A DNA stretch of 64,000 nt, taken from assembly GCA_043228905.1 (NCBI GenBank), contig JBHGNT010000026.1, positions 434,001 to 498,000 of the forward strand. Direction: 5' to 3'. The notes beneath the pieces were generated by a model. It was given only the letters and a program-made list of their open reading frames with translations, was not told the DNA's origin and made no database searches. Position 1 is the first letter of the stretch. Each line of letters opens with the position of its first letter. This document shows, piece after piece, positions 1 through 12,665 of the stretch. A program made the translations under genes and the position numbers. The DNA is from Azolla caroliniana (taxonomy: Eukaryota > Polypodiophyta).

Positions 1-1602
1 TTACAAAATGAAGATTTTGAAACTCAGGTCGAGAGACATGACGAAATTACCAAATTTGAGGAGGGAGTTGAGAGGGGCCCTTGAGTAAATTAAAATGTTC
101 ATACCTAGCGAGTGTGATATCGGATTTTTGTGTTCAAACATGCGAATCGAAGCTAACAATGCTAGCTATGATATGGAATTAAAAAATCAAGATTTTGAAA
201 CTCAGGTCGAGAGACATGACGAAATTTCCAAATTTCAGGAGGGAGTTGAGAAGAGCTAGTAGGTAAATTATAATGTTCATACCTGGTTCGTGTGATATCG
301 GATTTTTGTGTTCAAACATGCGAATCGAAGCTAATAACGCTAGCTATGATATGGAATTAAAAAATCAAGATTTTGCAACTCAAGTCAAGAGACATGACGA
401 AATTACCAAATTTGAGGAGTGAGTTGAGAGGAGCCCTTGAGTAAATTAAAATGGTCATACCTAGCGAGTGTGATATCGGATTTTTGTGTACAAACATGCG
501 AATCGAAGCTAACAACGCTAGCTATGATATGGAATTAAAAAATCAAGATTTTGAAACTTACGTCGAGAGATATGACGAAATTAGCAAATTTGAGGAGTGA
601 GTTGAGATGAGCCCTTGAGTAAATTAAAATGGTCATACCTAGCGAGTGTGATATCAGATTTTTGTGTTCAAACATGCGAATCGAAGCTAACAATGCTAGC
701 TATGATATGGAATTAAAAAATCAAGATTTTGAAACTCAGGTCGAGAGACATGAAGAAATTACCAAATTTGAGGAGGGAGTTATGAAGAGCTATTAGGTAA
801 ATTACAATGTTCATACCTGGCTCGTGTGATATCGGATTTTTGTGTTCAAACATTGGAATCGAAGCTAACAACACTAGGTATGATATAGAATTAAAAAATC
901 AAGATTTTGAAACTCAGGTCGAGAGACATGACGAAATTACCAAATTTGAGGAGTGAGTTAAGAAGAGCTATTAGGTAAATTATAATGTTCATACCTGGCT
1001 CGTGTGATATCGGATTTCTGTGTTCAAACATGCGAATCGAAGCTAATAACGCTAGCTATGATATGGAATTAAAAAATCAATATTTTGAAACTCAGGTCGA
1101 GAGACATGACGAAATTAGCAAATTTGAGGAGTGAGTTGAGATGAGCCCTTGAGTAAATTAAAATGTTCATACATAGCGAGTGTGATATCGGATTTTTGTG
1201 TACAAACATGCGAATCGAAGCTAACAACGCTAGCTATGATATGGAATTACAAAATCAAGATTTTGAAACTCAGGTCGAGAGACATGACGAAATTACCAAA
1301 TTTGAGGAGGGAGTTGAGAGGGGCCCTTGAGTAAATTAAAATGTTCATACCTAGCGAGTGTGATATCGGATTTTTGTGTTCAAACATGCGAATCGAAGCT
1401 AACAATGCTAGCTATGATATGGAATTAAAAAATCAAGATTTTGAAACTCAGGTCGAGAGACATGACGAAATTTCCAAATTTCAGGAGGGAGTTGAGAAGA
1501 GCTAGTAGGTAAATTATAATGTTCATACCTGGTTCGTGTGATATCGGATTTTTGTGTTCAAACATGCGAATCGAAGCTAATAACGCTAGCTATGATATGG
1601 AA

Positions 1603-2520
1603 TTAAAAAATCAAGATTTTGCAACTCAAGTCGAGAGACATGAAGAAATTACCAAATTTGAGGAGTGAGGTTGGAAGAGCGCGTGAGTGAATTAAAATGT
1701 TCATACCTGGCTCGTGTGATATCGGATTTTTGTGTTCAAACATGCGAATCGAAGCTAACAACGCTAGCTATCATATGGAATAAAAAAAACAAGATTTTGA
1801 AATTCAGGTCAAGAGACATGACGAAATTAGCAAATTTGAGGAGTGAGTTGAGAGGAGCCCTTGAGTAAATTAAAATGTTCATACCTAGCGAGTGTGATAT
1901 CGGCTTTTTGTGTACAAACATGCGAATCGAAGCTAACAACGCTAGCTATGATATGGAATTAAAAAATCAAGACTTTGAAACTTACGTCGAGAGATATGAC
2001 GAAATTAGCAAATTTGAGGAGTGAGTTGAGAGGAGCCCTTGAGTAAATTAAAATGGTCATACCTAGCGAGTGTGATATCGGATTTTTGTGTACAAACATG
2101 CGAATCGAAGCTAACAACGCTAGCTATGATATGGAATTACAAAATGAAGATTTTGAAACTCAGGTCGAGAGACATGACGGAATTACCAAATTTGAGGAGG
2201 GAGTTGAGAGGGGCCCTTGAGTAAATTAAAATGTTCATACCTAGCGAGTGTGATATCGGATTTTTGTGTTCAAACATGCGAATCGAAGCTAACAATGCTA
2301 GCTATGATATGGAATTAAAAAATCAAGATTTTGAAACTCAGGTCGAGAGACATGACGAAATTTCCAAATTTCAGGAGGGAGTTGAGAAGAGCTAGTAGGT
2401 AAATTATAATGTTCATACCTGGTTCGTGTGATATCGGATTTTTGTGTTCAAACATGCGAATCGAAGCTAATAACGCTAGCTATGATATGGAATTAAAAAA
2501 TCAAGATTTTGCAACTCAAG
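1603..2520 (+). repeat. 0.9-kb block duplicated at 3383-4300
   Basis: Matches 3383-4300 at an exact spacing of 1780 bp (10 monomers). Both contain the same ordered variants: type C, a unit with CATATGGAATAAAA, a GGCTTTTTGTG unit, an ACTTACGTCGAGAGATATG unit and a TACAAAATGAAG unit, then type B. Small differences include AAATTCAGG against AAACTCAGG near 1800/3580 and GACGGAATT at 2176 against GACGAAATT. The sequence between the two blocks does not repeat with this period, so it is a displaced copy rather than a regular HOR. Confidence 0.75.
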
Positions 2521-2624
2521 TCAAGAGACATGACGAAATTACCAAATTTGAGGAGGGAGTTGAGAGGGGCCCTTGAGTAAATTAATATGTTCATACCTAG
2601 CTCGTGTGATATCGGATTTTTGTG

Positions 2625-3398
2625 TTCAAACATGCGAATCGAAGCTAACAACGCTAGCTATGATATGGAATTAAAAAATCAAGATTTTGAAACTCAGGTC
2701 GAGAGACATGACGAAATTACCAAATTTGAGGAGTGAGTTGAGAGGAGCCCTTGAGTAAATTAAAATGGTCATACCTAGCGAGTGTGATATCGGATTTTTG
2801 TGTACAAACATGCGAATCGAAGCTAACAACGCTAGCTATGATATGGAATTAAAAAAACCAGATTTTGAAACTTACGTCGAGAGATATGACGAAATTAGCA
2901 AATTTGAGGAGTGAGTTGAGAGGAGCCCTTGAGTAAATTAAAATGGTCATACCTAGCGAGTGTGATATCGGATTTTTGTGTTCAAACATGCGAATCTAAG
3001 CTAACAACGCTAGCTATGATATGGAATTAAAAAATCAAGATTTTGAAACTCAGGTCGAGAGACATGACGAAATTACCAAATTTGAGGAGCGAGTTAAGAA
3101 GAGCTATTAGGTACATTACAATGTTCATACCTGGCTCGTGTGATATCGGTTTTTTGTGTTCAAACATGCGAATCGAAGCTAACAATGCTAGCTATGATAT
3201 GGAATTAAAAAATCAAGATTTTGAAACTCAGGTCGAGAGACATGACGAAATTTCCAAATTTCAGGAGGGAGTTGAGAAGAGCTAGTAGGTAAATTATAAT
3301 GTTCATACCTGGTTCGTGTGATATCGGATTTTTTTGTTCAAACATTCGAATCGAAGCTAACAACGCTAGCTATGATATGGAATTACAAAATCAAGATT
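2625..3398 (+). repeat. 0.8-kb block duplicated at 5653-6428
   Basis: Matches 5653-6428 at a spacing of 3028 bp, which is 17 monomers plus the two single-A expansions in between. Shared rare markers are AAAAAACCAGATTTTG (2852 and 5880), GCGAATCTAAGC changed to ACGAATCTAAGC in the second copy, GAGGAGCGAGTTAAG, TAGGTACATTACAATG and the type B unit with TTTTTTTGTTC and ACATTCGAATC. The match stops where 3399 has TTGCAACTC and the copy has TTGAAACTC. Confidence 0.75.
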
Positions 3399-3514
3399 TT
3401 GCAACTCAAGTCGAGAGACATGAAGAAATTACCAAATTTGAGGAGTGAGGTTGGAAGAGCGCGTGAGTGAATTAAAATGTTCATACCTGGCTCGTGTGAT
3501 ATCGGATTTTTGTG

Positions 3515-5687
3515 TTCAAACATGCGAATCGAAGCTAACAACGCTAGCTATCATATGGAATAAAAAAAACAAGATTTTGAAACTCAGGTCAAGAGACATG
3601 ACGAAATTAGCAAATTTGAGGAGTGAGTTGAGAGGAGCCCTTGAGTAAATTAAAATGTTCATACCTAGCGAGTGTGATATCGGCTTTTTGTGTACAAACA
3701 TGCGAATCGAAGCTAACAACGCTAGCTATGATATGGAATTAAAAAATCAAGACTTTGAAACTTACGTCGAGAGATATGACGAAATTAGCAAATTTGAGGA
3801 GTGAGTTGAGAGGGGCCCTTGAGTAAATTAAAATGGTCATACCTAGCGAGTGTGATATCGGATTTTTGTGTACAAACATGCGAATCGAAGCTAACAACGC
3901 TAGCTATGATATGGAATTACAAAATGAAGATTTTGAAACTCAGGTCGAGAGACATGACGAAATTACCAAATTTGAGGAGGGAGTTGAGAGGGGCCCTTGA
4001 GTAAATTAAAATGTTCATACCTAGCGAGTGTGATATCGGATTTTTGTGTTCAAACATGCGAATCGAAGCTAACAATGCTAGCTATGATATGGAATTAAAA
4101 AATCAAGATTTTGAAACTCAGGTCGAGAGACATGACGAAATTTCCAAATTTCAGGAGGGAGTTGAGAAGAGCTAGTAGGTAAATTATAATGTTCATACCT
4201 GGTTCGTGTGATATCGGATTTTTGTGTTCAAACATGCGAATCGAAGCTAATAACGCTAGCTATGATATGGAATTAAAAAATCAAGATTTTGCAACTCAAG
4301 TCGAGAGACATGAAGAAATTACCAAATTTGAGGAGTGAGGTTGGAAGAGCGCGTGAGTGAATTAAAATGTTCATACCTGGCTCGTGTGATATCGGATTTT
4401 TGTGTTCAAACATGCGAATCGAAGCTAACAACGCTAGCTACGACATGGAATAAAAAAAAACAAGATTTTGAAACTCAGGTCAAGAGACATGACGAAATTA
4501 GCAAATTTGAGGAGTGAGTTGAGAGGAGCCCTTGAGTAAATTAAAATGTTCATACATAGCGAGTGTGATATCGGATTTTTGTGTACAAACATGCGAATCG
4601 AAGCTAACAACGCTAGCTATCATATGGAATAAAAAAAACAAGATTTTGAAACTCAGGTCAAGAGACATGACGAAATTAGCAAATTTGAGGAGTGAGTTGA
4701 GAGGAGCCCTTGAGTAAATTAAAATGTTCATACCTAGCGAGTGTGATATCGGCTTTTTGTGTACAAACATGCGAATCGAAGCTACCAACGCTAGCTATGA
4801 TATGGAATTAAAAAATCAAGACTTTGAAACTTACGTCGAGAGATATGACGAAATTAGCAAATTTGAGGAGTGAGTTGAGAGGGGCCCTTGAGTAAATTAA
4901 AATGGTCATACCTAGCGAGTGTGATATCGGATTTTTGTGTACAAACATGCGAATCGAAGCTAACAACGCTAGCTATGATATGGAATTACAAAATGAAGAT
5001 TTTGAAACTCAGGTCGAGAGACATGACGAAATTACCAAATTTGAGGAGGGAGTTGAGAGGGGCCCTTGAGTAAATTAAAATGTTCATACCTAGCGAGTGT
5101 GATATCGGATTTTTGTGTTCAAACATGCGAATCGAAGCTAACAATGCTAGCTATGATATGGAATTAAAAAATCAAGATTTTGAAACTCAGGTCGAGAGAC
5201 ATGACGAAATTTCCAAATTTCAGGAGGGAGTTGAGAAGAGCTAGTAGGTAAATTATAATGTTCATACCTGGTTCGTGTGATATCGGATTTTTGTGTTCAA
5301 ACATGCGAATCGAAGCTAAAAACGCTAGCTATGATATGGAATTAAAAAATCAAGATTTTGCAACTCAAGTCGAAAGACATGAAGAAATTACCAAATTTGA
5401 GGAGTGAGGTTGGAAGAGCGCGTGAGTGAATTAAAATGTTCATACCTGGCTCGTGTGATATCGGATTTTTGTGTTCAAACATGCGAATCGAAGCTAACAA
5501 CGCTAGCTACGACATGGAATAAAAAAAAACAAGATTTTGAAACTCAGGTCAAGAGACATGACGAAATTAGCAAATTTGAGGAGTGAGTTGAGAGGAGCCC
5601 TTGAGTAAATTAAAATGTTCATACATCGCGAGTGTGATATCGGATTTTTGTGTACAAACATGCGAATCGAAGCTAACAACGCTAGCT
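3515..5687 (+). repeat. 6-mer HOR, 1069 bp, two tandem copies
   Basis: Positions 3515-4583 repeat as 4584-5687 at a period of 1069 bp (6 x 178 plus one extra A). Marker variants repeat in order: CATATGGAATAAAA, GGCTTTTTG, ACTTACGTC, TACAAAATGAAG, the TTTCC/TTTCAGG unit, type B and type C with CGACATGG. The first copy has CATAGCGAG where the second has CATCGCGAG (near 5625). The extra A lies in the A tract near 4451 and again near 5520. Confidence 0.8.
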
Positions 5688-6214
5688 ATGATATGGAATT
5701 AAAAAATCAAGATTTTGAAACTCAGGTCGAGAGACATGACGAAATTACCAAATTTGAGGAGTGAGTTGAGAGGAGCCCTTGAGTAAATTAAAATGGTCAT
5801 ACCTAGCGAGTGTGATATCGGATTTTTGTGTACAAACATGCGAATCGAAGCTAACAACGCTAGCTATGATATGGAATTAAAAAAACCAGATTTTGAAACT
5901 TACGTCGAGAGATATGACGAAATTAGCAAATTTGAGGAGTGAGTTGAGAGGAGCCCTTGAGTAAATTAAAATGGTCATACCTAGCGAGTGTGATATCGGA
6001 TTTTTGTGTTCAAACATACGAATCTAAGCTAACAACGCTAGCTATGATATGGAATTAAAAAATCAAGATTTTGAAACTCAGGTCGAGAGACATGACGAAA
6101 TTACCAAATTTGAGGAGCGAGTTAAGAAGAGCTATTAGGTACATTACAATGTTCATACCTGGCTCGTGTGATATCGGTTTTTTGTGTTCAAACATGCGAA
6201 TCGAAGCTAACAAT

Positions 6215-9200
6215 GCTAGCTATGATATGGAATTAAAAAATCAAGATTTTGAAACTCAGGTCGAGAGACATGACGAAATTTCCAAATTTCAGGAGGGAGT
6301 TGAGAAGAGCTAGTAGGTAAATTATAATGTTCATACCTGGTTCGTGTGATATCGGATTTTTTTGTTCAAACATTCGAATCGAAGCTAACAACGCTAGCTA
6401 TGATATGGAATTACAAAATCAAGATTTTGAAACTCCAGTCGAGAGACATGATGAAATTACCAAATTTGAGGAGTGACGTTGGAAGAGCGCGTGAGTGAAT
6501 TAAAATGTTCATACCTGGCTCGTGTGATATCGGATTTTTGTGTTCAAACATGCAAATCGAAGCTAACAACGCTAGCTATGATATGGAATAAAAAAAACAA
6601 GATTTTGAAACTCAGGTCAAGAGACATGACGAAATTAGCAAATTTGAGGAGTGAGTTGAGAGGAGCCCTTGAGTAAATTAAAATGTTCATACCTAGCGAG
6701 TGTGATATCGGCTTTTTGTGTACAAACATGCGAATCGAAGCTAACAACGCTAGCTATGATATGGAATTAAAAAATCAAGACTTTGAAACTCAGGTCAAGA
6801 GACATGACGAAATTACCAAATTTGAGGAGGGAGTTGAGAGGGGCCCTTGAGTAAATTAAAATGGTCATACCTAGCTCGTGTGATATCGGATTTTTGTGTT
6901 CAAACATGCGAATCGAAGCTAACAACGCTAGCTACGACATGGAATAAAAAAAAACAAGATTTTGAAACTCAGGTCAAGAGACATGACGAAATTAGCAAAT
7001 TTGAGGAGTGAGTTGAGAGGAGCCCTTGAGTAAATTAAAATGTTCATACATAGCGAGTGTGATATCGGATTTTTGTGTACAAACATGTGAATCGAAGCTA
7101 ACAACGCTAGCTATGATATGGAATTAAAAAATCAAGATTTTGAAACTCAGGTCGAGAGACATGACGAAATTACCAAATTTGAGGAGGGGGTTGAGAGGGG
7201 CCCTTGAGTAAATTAAAATGTTCATACCTAGCTCGTGTGATATCGGATTTTTGTGTTCAAACATGCGAATCGAAGCTAACAACGCTAGCTATGATAAGGA
7301 ATTAAAAAATCAAGATTTTGAAACTCAGGTCGAGAGACATGACGAAATTTCCAAATTTCAGGAGGGAGTTGAGAAGAGCTAGTAGGTAAATTATAATGTT
7401 CATACCTGGTTCGTGTGATATCGGATTTTTGTGTTCAAACATGCGAATCGAAGCTAAAAACGCTAGCTATGATATGGAATTAAAAAATCAAGATTTTGCA
7501 ACTCAAGTCGAGAGACATGAAGAAATTACCAAATTTGAGGAGTGAGGTTGGAAGAGCGCGTGAGTGAATTAAAATGTTCATACCTGGCTCGTGTGATATC
7601 GGATTTTTGTGTACAAACATCCGAATCGAAGCTAACAACGCTAGCTATGATATGGAATTAAAAAATCAAGATTTTGAAACTCAGGTCGAGAGACATGACG
7701 AAATTTCCAAATTTCAGGAGGGAGTTGAGAAGAGCTAGTAGGTAAATTATAATGTTCATACCTAGCTCGTGTTATATCGGATTTTTGTGTTCAAACATGC
7801 GAATCGAAGCTAACAACGCTAGCTATGATATAGAATTATAAAATAAAGATTTTGAAACTCAGGTCGAGAGACATGACGAAATTACCAAATTTGAGGAGTG
7901 AGTTGAGAGGAGCCCTTGAGTAAATTAAAATGGTCATACCTAGGGAGTGTGATATCGGATTTTTGTGTACAAACATGCGAATCGAAGCTAACAACGCTAG
8001 CTATGATATGGAATTAAAAAATCAAGATTTTGAAACTTACGTCGAGAGATATGACGAAATTAGCAAATTTGAGGAGTGAGTTGAGAGGAGCCCTTGAGTA
8101 AATTAAAATGGTCATACCTAGCGAGTGTGATATCGGATTTTTGTGTACAAACATGCGAATCGAAGCTAACAACGCTAGCTATGATATGGAATTAAAAAAT
8201 CAAGATTTTGAAACTCAGGTCGAGAGACATGACGAAATTTCCAAATTTCAGGAGGGAGTTGAGAAGAGCTAGTAGGTAAATTATAATGTTCATACCTGGT
8301 TCGTGTGATATCGGATTTTTTTGTTCAAACATTCGAATCGAAGCTAACAACGCTAGCTATGATATGGAATTACAAAATCAAGATTTTGAAACTCCAGTCG
8401 AGAGACATGATGAAATTACCAAATTTGAGGAGTGACGTTGGAAGAGCGCGTGAGTGAATTAAAATGTTCATACCTGGCTCGTGTGATATCGGATTTTTGT
8501 GTTCAAACATGCAAATCGAAGCTAACAACGCTAGCTACGACATGGAATAAAAAAAAACAAGATTTTGAAACTCAGGTCAAGAGACATGACGAAATTAGCA
8601 AATTTGAGGAGTGAGTTGAGAGGAGCCCTTGAGTAAATTAAAATGTTCATACCTAGCGAGTGTGATATCGGCTTTTTGTGTACAAACATGCGAATCGAAG
8701 CTAACAACGCTAGCTATGATATGGAATTAAAAAATCAAGACTTTGAAACTCAGGTCAAGAGACATGACGAAATTACCAAATTTGAGGAGGGAGTTGAGAG
8801 GGGCCCTTGAGTAAATTAAAATGGTCATACCTAGCTCGTGTGATATCGGATTTTTGTGTTCAAACATGCGAATCGAAGCTAACAACGCTAGCTACGACAT
8901 GGAATAAAAAAAAACAAGATTTTGAAACTCAGGTCAAGAGACATGACGAAATTAGCAAATTTGAGGAGTGAGTTGAGAGGAGCCCTTGAGTAAATTAAAA
9001 TGTTCATACATAGCGAGTGTGATATCGGATTTTTGTGTACAAACATGTGAATCGAAGCTAACAACGCTAGCTATGATATGGAATTAAAAAATCAAGATTT
9101 TGAAACTCAGGTCGAGAGACATGACGAAATTACCAAATTTGAGGAGGGGGTTGAGAGGGGCCCTTGAGTAAATTAAAATGTTCATACCTAGCTCGTGTGA

Positions 9201-11220
9201 TATCGGATTTTTGTGTTCAAACATGCGAATCGAAGCTAACAACGCTAGCTATGATATGGAATTAAAAAATCAAGATTTTGAAACTCAGGTCGAGAGACAT
9301 GACGAAATTTCCAAATTTCAGGAGGGAGTTGAGAAGAGCTAGTAGGTAAATTATAATGTTCATACCTGGTTCGTGTGATATCGGATTTTTGTGTTCAAAC
9401 ATGCGAATCGAAGCTAAAAACGCTAGCTATGATATGGAATTAAAAAATCAAGATTTTGCAACTCAAGTCGAGAGACATGAAGAAATTACCAAATTTGAGG
9501 AGTGAGGTTGGAAGAGCGCGTGAGTGAATTAAAATGTTCATACCTGGCTCGTGTGATATCGGATTTTTGTGTACAAACATCCGAATCGAAGCTAACAACG
9601 CTAGCTATGATATGGAATTAAAAAATCAAGATTTTGAAACTCAGGTCGAGAGACATGACGAAATTTCCAAATTTCAGGAGGGAGTTGAGAAGAGCTAGTA
9701 GGTAAATTATAATGTTCATACCTAGCTCGTGTTATATCGGATTTTTGTGTTCAAACATGCGAATCGAAGCTAACAACGCTAGCTATGATATAGAATTATA
9801 AAATAAAGATTTTGAAACTCAGGTCGAGAGACATGACGAAATTACCAAATTTGAGGAGTGAGTTGAGAGGAGCCCTTGAGTAAATTAAAATGGTCATACC
9901 TAGGGAGTGTGATATCGGATTTTTGTGTACAAACATGCGAATCGAAGCTAACAACGCTAGCTATGATATGGAATTAAAAAATCAAGATTTTGAAACTTAC
10001 GTCGAGAGATATGACGAAATTAGCAAATTTGAGGAGTGAGTTGAGAGGAGCCCTTGAGTAAATTAAAATGGTCATACCTAGCGAGTGTGATATCGGATTT
10101 TTGTGTACAAACATGCGAATCGAAGCTAACAACGCTAGCTATGATATGGAATTAAAAAATCAAGATTTTGAAACTCAGGTCGAGAGACATGACGAAATTT
10201 CCAAATTTCAGGAGGGAGTTGAGAAGAGCTAGTAGGTAAATTATAATGTTCATACCTGGTTCGTGTGATATCGGATTTTTTTGTTCAAACATTCGAATCG
10301 AAGCTAACAACGCTAGCTATGATATGGAATTACAAAATCAAGATTTTGAAACTCCAGTCGAGAGACATGATGAAATTACCAAATTTGAGGAGTGACGTTG
10401 GAAGAGCGCGTGAGTGAATTAAAATGTTCATACCTGGCTCGTGTGATATCGGATTTTTGTGTTCAAACATGCAAATCGAAGCTAACAACGCTAGCTATGA
10501 TATGGAATAAAAAAAACAAGATTTTGAAACTCAGGTCAAGAGACATGACGAAATTAGCAAATTTGAGGAGTGAGTTGAGAGGAGCCCTTGAGTAAATTAA
10601 AATGTTCATACCTAGCGAGTGTGATATCGGCTTTTTGTGTACAAACATGCGAATCGAAGCTAACAACGCTAGCTATGATATGGAATTAAAAAATCAAGAC
10701 TTTGAAACTCAGGTCAAGAGACATGACGAAATTACCAAATTTGAGGAGGGAGTTGAGAGGGGCCCTTGAGTAAATTAAAATGGTCATACCTAGCTCGTGT
10801 GATATCGGATTTTTGTGTTCAAACATGCGAATCGAAGCTAACAACGCTAGCTACGACATGGAATAAAAAAAAAACAAGATTTTGAAACTCAGGTCAAGAG
10901 ACATGACGAAATTAGCAAATTTGAGGAGTGAGTTGAGAGGAGCCCTTGAGTAAATTAAAATGTTCATACATAGCGAGTGTGATATCGGATTTTTGTGTAC
11001 AAACATGTGAATCGAAGCTAACAACGCTAGCTATGATATGGAATTAAAAAATCAAGATTTTGAAACTCAGGTCGAGAGACATGACGAAATTACCAAATTT
11101 GAGGAGGGGGTTGAGAGGGGCCCTTGAGTAAATTAAAATGTTCATACCTAGCTCGTGTGATATCGGATTTTTGTGTTCAAACATGCGAATCGAAGCTAAC
11201 AACGCTAGCTATGATATGGA
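6215..11220 (+). repeat. 11-mer HOR, ~1959 bp, about 2.6 copies
   Basis: Copies lie at about 6215-8173, 8174-10133 and 10134-11220 (partial). Spacings are 1959 and 1960 bp, which is 11 x 178 plus one or two extra A bases. Shared markers are the type C unit with ACATGCAAATCG, CGACATGG with a nine-A tract, ACATGTGAATCG, GAGGGGGTTGAG, ACATCCGAATC, GTGTTATATCGG with TATAAAATAAAG, and CCTAGGGAGTG. Copies differ at few sites: the unit after type C has TATGATATGG in copies one and three but CGACATGG in copy two, and 7294 has GATAAGG against GATATGG. Confidence 0.85.
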
Positions 11221-11314
11221 ATAAAAAAAACAAGATTTTGAAACTCAGGTCGAGAGACATGACGAAATTACCAAATTTGAGGAGTGAGTTGAGAGGAGCC
11301 CTTGTGTAAATTAA

Positions 11315-12665
11315 AATGGTCATACCTAGCGAGTGTGATATCGGATTTTTGTGTACAAACATGCGAATCGAAGCTAACAACGCTAGCTATGATATGGAAT
11401 TACAAAATCAAAATTTTGAAACTCAGGTCGAGAGACATGACGAAATTACCAAATTTGAGGAGTGAGTTGAGAGGAGCCCTTGAGTAAATTAAAATGGTCA
11501 TACCTAGCGAGTGTGATATCGGATTTTTGTGTACAAACATGCGAATCGAAGCTAACAACGCTAGCTATGATATGGAATTAAAAAATCAAGATTTTGAAAC
11601 TTACGTCGAGAGATATGACGAAATTAGCAAATTTGAGGAGTGAGTTGAGAGGAGCCCTTGAGTAAATTAAAATGGTCATACCTAGCGAGTGTGATATCGG
11701 ATTTTTGTGTACAAACATGCGAATCGAAGCTAACAACGCTAGCTATGATATGGAATTACAAAATGAAGATTTTGAAACTCAGGTCGAGAGACATGACGAA
11801 ATTACCAAATTTGAGGAGGGAGTTGAGAGGGGCCCTTGAGTAAATTAAAATGTTCATACCTAGCGAGTGTGATATCGGATTTTTGTGTTCAAACATGCGA
11901 ATCGAAGCTAACAATGCTAGCTATGATAGGGAATTAAAAAATCAAGATTTTGAAACTCAGGTCGAGAGACATGACGAAATTTCCAAATTTCAGGAGGGAG
12001 TTGAGAAGAGCTAGTAGGTAAATTATAATGTTCATACCTGGTTCGTGTGATATCGGATTTTTGTGTTCAAACATGCGAATCGAAGCTAAAAACGCTAGCT
12101 ATGATATGGAATTAAAAAATCAAGATTTTGCAACTCAAGTCGAGAGACATGAAGAAATTACCAAATTTGAGGAGTGAGGTTGGAAGAGCGCGTGAGTGAA
12201 TTAAAATGTTCATACCTGGCTCGTGTGATATCGGATTTCTGTGTTCAAACATGCGAATCGAAGCTAACAACGCTAGCTATGATATGGAATAAAAAAATCA
12301 AGATTTTGAAACTCAGGTCAAGAGACATGACGAAAATACCAAATTTCAGGAGGGAGTTGAGAGGAGCCCTTGAGTAAATTAAAATGTTCATACCTAGCGA
12401 GTGTGATATCGCACTTTTGTGTACAAACATGCGAATCGAAGCTAACAACGCTAGCTATGATATGGAATTAAAAAATCAAGATTTTGAAACTCAGGTCGAG
12501 AGACATGACGAAATTACCAAATTTGAGGAGTGAGTTGAGAGGAGCCCTTGAATAATTTAAAATGGTCATACCTAGCGAGTGTGATATCGGATTTTTGTGT
12601 ACAAACATGCGAATCGAAGCTAACAACGCTAGCTATGATATGGAATTAAAAAATCAAGATTTTGA
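11315..12665 (+). repeat. 1.35-kb block duplicated at 30875-32225
   Basis: Matches 30875-32225 at a spacing of 19,560 bp. Shared rare markers are GATAGGGAATT, GGATTTCTGTG with GGAATAAAAAAATC, GACGAAAATACC, ATCGCACTTTTG and CTTGAATAATTTAAAATGG. Small differences are AAAATC against AAGATT near 11411 and AACCACG at 31829 against AACAACG. A closely related version also starts the 18-mer HOR at about 20.2 kb. The match ends where 12667 has GAAAGTCAGG and the copy has GAAACTCAGG followed by a different dyad variant. Confidence 0.75.
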